DNA of 8,955 nucleotides from an uncultured Clostridia bacterium (GTDB taxonomy: Bacteria; Bacillota; Clostridia; Christensenellales; Borkfalkiaceae), in assembly GCA_947177825.1 (NCBI GenBank), contig CAMWWA010000041.1, forward strand, positions 1 through 8,955. Reading direction: 5' to 3'. The notes below the pieces were generated by a model, which did no database searches, was not told where the DNA came from, and saw nothing but the letters and a program-made list of their open reading frames with translations. This document shows positions 7,902-8,955 of this stretch, in pieces. Each line of letters opens with the position of its first letter. Within the stretch, counting starts at the first letter, position 1. Position numbers and translations under genes: made by a program.

Positions 7902-8161
7902 GGTTGCGTCCTTATAAAAAATTTGTCATTTGCAATATCATAATAATAGCCGCGCTTTATGCCGTTGCTTTTACAAATCGGCAATCCCATATCAATAAGA
8001 TAATTTATGTTTCTTCCTACAGTTTTTCTGTCGCAAGGTATATCAATGTCATTTAAATAATCGGCGATTTGTGCTTGTGTGGCAGGATAAGCGAAAGAAG
8101 TGTAGCAATATAAAATTCTTAAGACGTGAACTATTATTGTTTTCTTTGCGATTTTATCCAT
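7895..8161 (-). CDS. Free-standing winged-helix regulator, WYL-type N-terminal domain only
   Basis: The 88-aa product looks like the DNA-binding domain found at the N-terminus of WYL-domain transcription factors. Helix 1 is at about residues 6-21 (KKTIIVHVLRILYCY), helix 2 at 28-37 (TQAQIADYLN), the recognition helix at 44-54 (DRKTVGRNINYL) and the wing at 62-76, ending GIKRGYYYD. The CDRKTV-x-RNI motif is characteristic. WYL regulators normally continue for about 200 residues into a ligand-sensing WYL domain; here the protein ends after the wing, and no WYL remnant is seen downstream. It is probably a genuine small regulator, since the stop is overlapped by the next start. ATG 8159-8161 is preceded by GAGGGGG at 8172-8178. 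The promoter at 8185-8208 drives it. Autoregulation at the twin TTGTCCTT sites is a plausible inference. Confidence 0.78.
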   Translation of the reverse strand: MDKIAKKTIIVHVLRILYCYTSFAYPATQAQIADYLNDIDIPCDRKTVGRNINYLIDMGLPICKSNGIKRGYYYDIANDKFFIRTQPC

Positions 8162-8176
8162 ATCTCATCGACCCCC

Positions 8177-8208
8177 TCATTTATATTATAACATTTGACA
8201 AAGGACAA
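8177..8208 (-). promoter_or_regulatory. Promoter of the leftward winged-helix/membrane/DUF4268 operon
   Basis: On the minus strand there is a consensus -10 TATAAT (8190-8185) with an extended -10 TG (TGTTATAAT), and TTGTCCTT at 8208-8201. The gap between TTGTCCTT and TATAAT is 10 bases, too short for that box to be a normal -35. It is more likely an operator or activator site at an extended -10 promoter. The half-site TTTGTC occurs twice in tandem just upstream of -10. The start point would be near 8178, with a leader of under 20 bases. Confidence 0.65.
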
Positions 8209-8267
8209 AACTTTCCCTCGACTGCTAATAAAGAAAAATAAATAAGATAATTTTCTATGGGCGAAAA

Positions 8268-8299
8268 TTGTCCTTCGCAATATGCTATAATTAAAATGA
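8268..8299 (+). promoter_or_regulatory. Rightward promoter facing the non-coding structured region
   Basis: TTGTCCTT (8268-8275), 10 bases, then TATAAT (8286-8291) with extended -10 TG (TGCTATAAT) match the leftward promoter at 25 of 32 positions in inverted orientation. The predicted start is near 8298. There is no gene with a plausible ribosome binding site downstream, so the product would be an RNA. TTGTCCTT also overlaps a small hairpin, GCGAA (8261-8265) with TTCGC (8274-8278). Confidence 0.6.
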
Positions 8300-8354
8300 T
8301 AAAAAAAGTGCGCTCCCATTAAGAGAACGCACGAAAAACGCACCTCTCAATGTC

Positions 8355-8439
8355 ACCACACATTTTTCCTATATCAAGGCGAGAGAATACATTTTTACCG
8401 ATAGTATTCCCTTGATACAGGATTATTAAAATGTGTGGT
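8355..8439. repeat. 85-base nested inverted repeat
   Basis: The ends ACCACACATTTT (8355-8366) and AAAATGTGTGGT (8428-8439) are perfect inverted repeats of 12 bases, and inside lie two further perfect inverted repeats of 8 and 6 bases. As DNA this is a MITE-sized palindrome, with no clear target-site duplication at its edges. As RNA it is a rod with one five-base bulge (8380-8384). Which reading is right depends on whether copies exist elsewhere in the genome. Confidence 0.65.
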
Positions 8440-8532
8440 AAAAATAGTGTATCACGATTACCACTTTTATGCAACTATTTTGAGATTAACAGATTTGTTG
8501 CTGAGGTGACTGCGTCATTGCAAATTTCATAA

Positions 8533-8572
8533 AAGCCCCGCGCGATTTCAATCGCACGGGGCTTATTTCATA
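8533..8572. terminator. Bidirectional terminator between the pectinesterase gene and the non-coding region
   Basis: AAGCCCCG (8533-8540) pairs with CGGGGCTT (8557-8564), then after one C/A mismatch GCGAT (8542-8546) pairs with ATCGC (8551-8555), closing a TTCA loop. On the minus strand a run GGGGCTTTTATG follows the stem, giving a good terminator for the pectinesterase gene ending at 8581. On the plus strand TTATTTCATAATTT follows, ending the candidate RNA. Confidence 0.82.
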
Positions 8573-8580
8573 ATTTACTA

Positions 8581-8955
8581 TTATTCGCCAAAGTACTTCT
8601 TTTTAAGTGCCGTGAAAGCATTTATAATTTCACTTGCGCGTCCGGGTGTAAGCTCTTTCGCCCAGGGCACGGGTGTAAGACTTTCCGCCGTAAGGTTGTA
8701 ATAACTGAATCTCGCAGTCTTGTCGCGGTAAGTGTCGTTCCACTTGTCGAAGAGTACGGGCGAGATATGGCTTTCGAGTTTGCAGTCTATAAAGTCGCAC
8801 TTGCCGAAGTCGCGCCAGGGGCGTGCAAGGTAGACGCCCGCAGGCTCCGCGCCGCCGTTTTTAAATACGCAGTTATGAAAAAGGTATCCGTATTCCTGGC
8901 TGAGCGAGTGGGAGGGGGCGGCAACGAAGCCGAGCTTGCGCTTGTCGTTCAGGGA
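8581..8955 (-). CDS. Pectinesterase (pectin methylesterase), C-terminal part (start outside window)
   Basis: Reading leftward from the window edge gives 124 codons ending in TAA at 8583-8581. The visible protein has GYLFHNCVF, then VYLARPWRDFGKCDFIDC, ISPVLFDKWND and TARFSYYN. This is the order of the C-terminal half of the carbohydrate esterase family 8 beta-helix: the GY-strand, the (G/A)RPWR motif with the substrate-binding Arg and Trp, the IxP...W turn and the YxE/YxN strand. The central D-x-I-F-G segment with the catalytic aspartates lies further right, outside the window, as does any signal peptide, so location cannot be judged. CE8 enzymes remove methyl esters from homogalacturonan, making it accessible to pectate lyases. 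The gene converges towards the uronate operon across the AT-rich cassette and ends at the terminator at 8533-8572. GC-rich composition matches the uronate genes, not the cassette. Confidence 0.9.
   Translation of the reverse strand, partial: SLNDKRKLGFVAAPSHSLSQEYGYLFHNCVFKNGGAEPAGVYLARPWRDFGKCDFIDCKLESHISPVLFDKWNDTYRDKTARFSYYNLTAESLTPVPWAKELTPGRASEIINAFTALKKKYFGE

Larger units (their letters stand above)
8298..8572 (+). ncRNA. Candidate structured small RNA of unknown class
   Basis: About 235 bases without a credible gene lie between an extended -10 promoter and an intrinsic terminator. Hairpin A pairs GTGCG-CTC (8308-8315) with GAG-AA-CGCAC (8323-8332). Rod B is nested: a 12-base-pair outer stem (8355-8366 with 8428-8439), an 8-pair stem TATCAAGG (8372-8379) with CCTTGATA (8410-8417), and a 6-pair stem GAATAC (8385-8390) with GTATTC (8404-8409) closing a 13-base loop. 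Hairpin C is weaker (ATTTG 8493-8497 with CAAAT 8521-8525, TGAC 8507-8510 with GTCA 8514-8517). Sequence 8435-8444 can pair alternatively with the rod loop or with 8458-8464. It matches none of tRNA, 6S, tmRNA, SRP or RNase P as I know them. Rod B alone might instead be a palindromic mobile repeat. Transcription is inferred. Confidence 0.42.
8162..8580. other. Gene-free, structure-rich intergenic region
   Basis: These 419 bases carry no convincing protein gene on either strand. They hold two divergent promoters with matching boxes, a 59-base AT-rich spacer between them (8209-8267) with no further pattern I can name, the candidate RNA and its nested inverted repeats, and the shared terminator. 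Short open frames here lack ribosome binding sites. Confidence 0.7.

Noticed and set aside
8177..8299. Possible invertible promoter switch bounded by inverted repeats
   Set aside because: Both promoter arms point outward, so inversion of the spacer would leave transcription unchanged, and no recombinase gene is nearby.
8134..8343. 69-codon minus-strand open frame over the promoter region
   Set aside because: It overlaps the start of the winged-helix gene and both predicted promoters, has no ribosome binding site and no family likeness.
8350..8415. 21-codon plus-strand open frame beginning ATG at 8350
   Set aside because: There is no ribosome binding site and the frame runs straight through the nested hairpin; structure, not coding, accounts for it.
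8355..8439. Possible CRISPR repeat, tRNA or integron attC site in the palindromic region
   Set aside because: There is only one copy with no spacers, no cloverleaf or T-loop sequence, and no attC-type core sites.

Overview
The window looks like part of a pectin/hexuronate utilisation locus from a Gram-positive, clostridia-like (Bacillota) bacterium. This rests on strong AGGAGG-type ribosome binding sites, TATAAT promoters, intrinsic hairpin terminators, tightly packed same-strand genes, and protein variants typical of gut Firmicutes. No taxonomic marker gene is present, so the assignment is inference.

Bases 1-6840 hold a plus-strand operon that is open at the left edge, with gaps of only 1-24 bases between genes: a truncated sugar phosphate isomerase/epimerase, kduI, an MsmK/UgpC-type sugar ABC transporter ATPase, uxaB, uxaA and uxaC. 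UxaC isomerises D-galacturonate to D-tagaturonate (or D-glucuronate to D-fructuronate). UxaB reduces tagaturonate to D-altronate, and UxaA dehydrates altronate to 2-keto-3-deoxygluconate (KDG). KduI acts on the parallel branch that handles unsaturated uronates released by pectate lyases. The ATPase probably powers uptake of the oligo- or monouronides. KduD, KDG kinase, KDPG aldolase and the transporter permeases are not in the window. At the far right, 8581-8955 on the minus strand is the C-terminus of a pectinesterase, which would remove methyl esters from pectin ahead of the same pathway.

Between these two pectin blocks lies a different kind of DNA. Bases 6841-7020 carry a 121-base imperfect fold-back element and then a strong, probably bidirectional terminator. 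Bases 7095-8161 form an AT-rich minus-strand operon of three small genes: a free-standing winged-helix protein resembling the N-terminal domain of WYL-type regulators, a small membrane protein whose start overlaps the regulator's stop, and a stand-alone DUF4268 protein. Base composition clearly differs from the GC-richer flanks, suggesting an acquired cassette.

Bases 8162-8580 contain no convincing gene but are highly structured. Two back-to-back promoters share the same architecture (TTGTCCTT, 10 bases, TATAAT, with an extended -10 TG). One drives the three-gene operon. The other points into about 235 bases of non-coding sequence with nested hairpins and mutually exclusive pairings, ending at a terminator. 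The best candidate for something undescribed is therefore this combination: a regulator/membrane/DUF4268 operon diverging from a structured small RNA, both under apparently co-regulated twin promoters.
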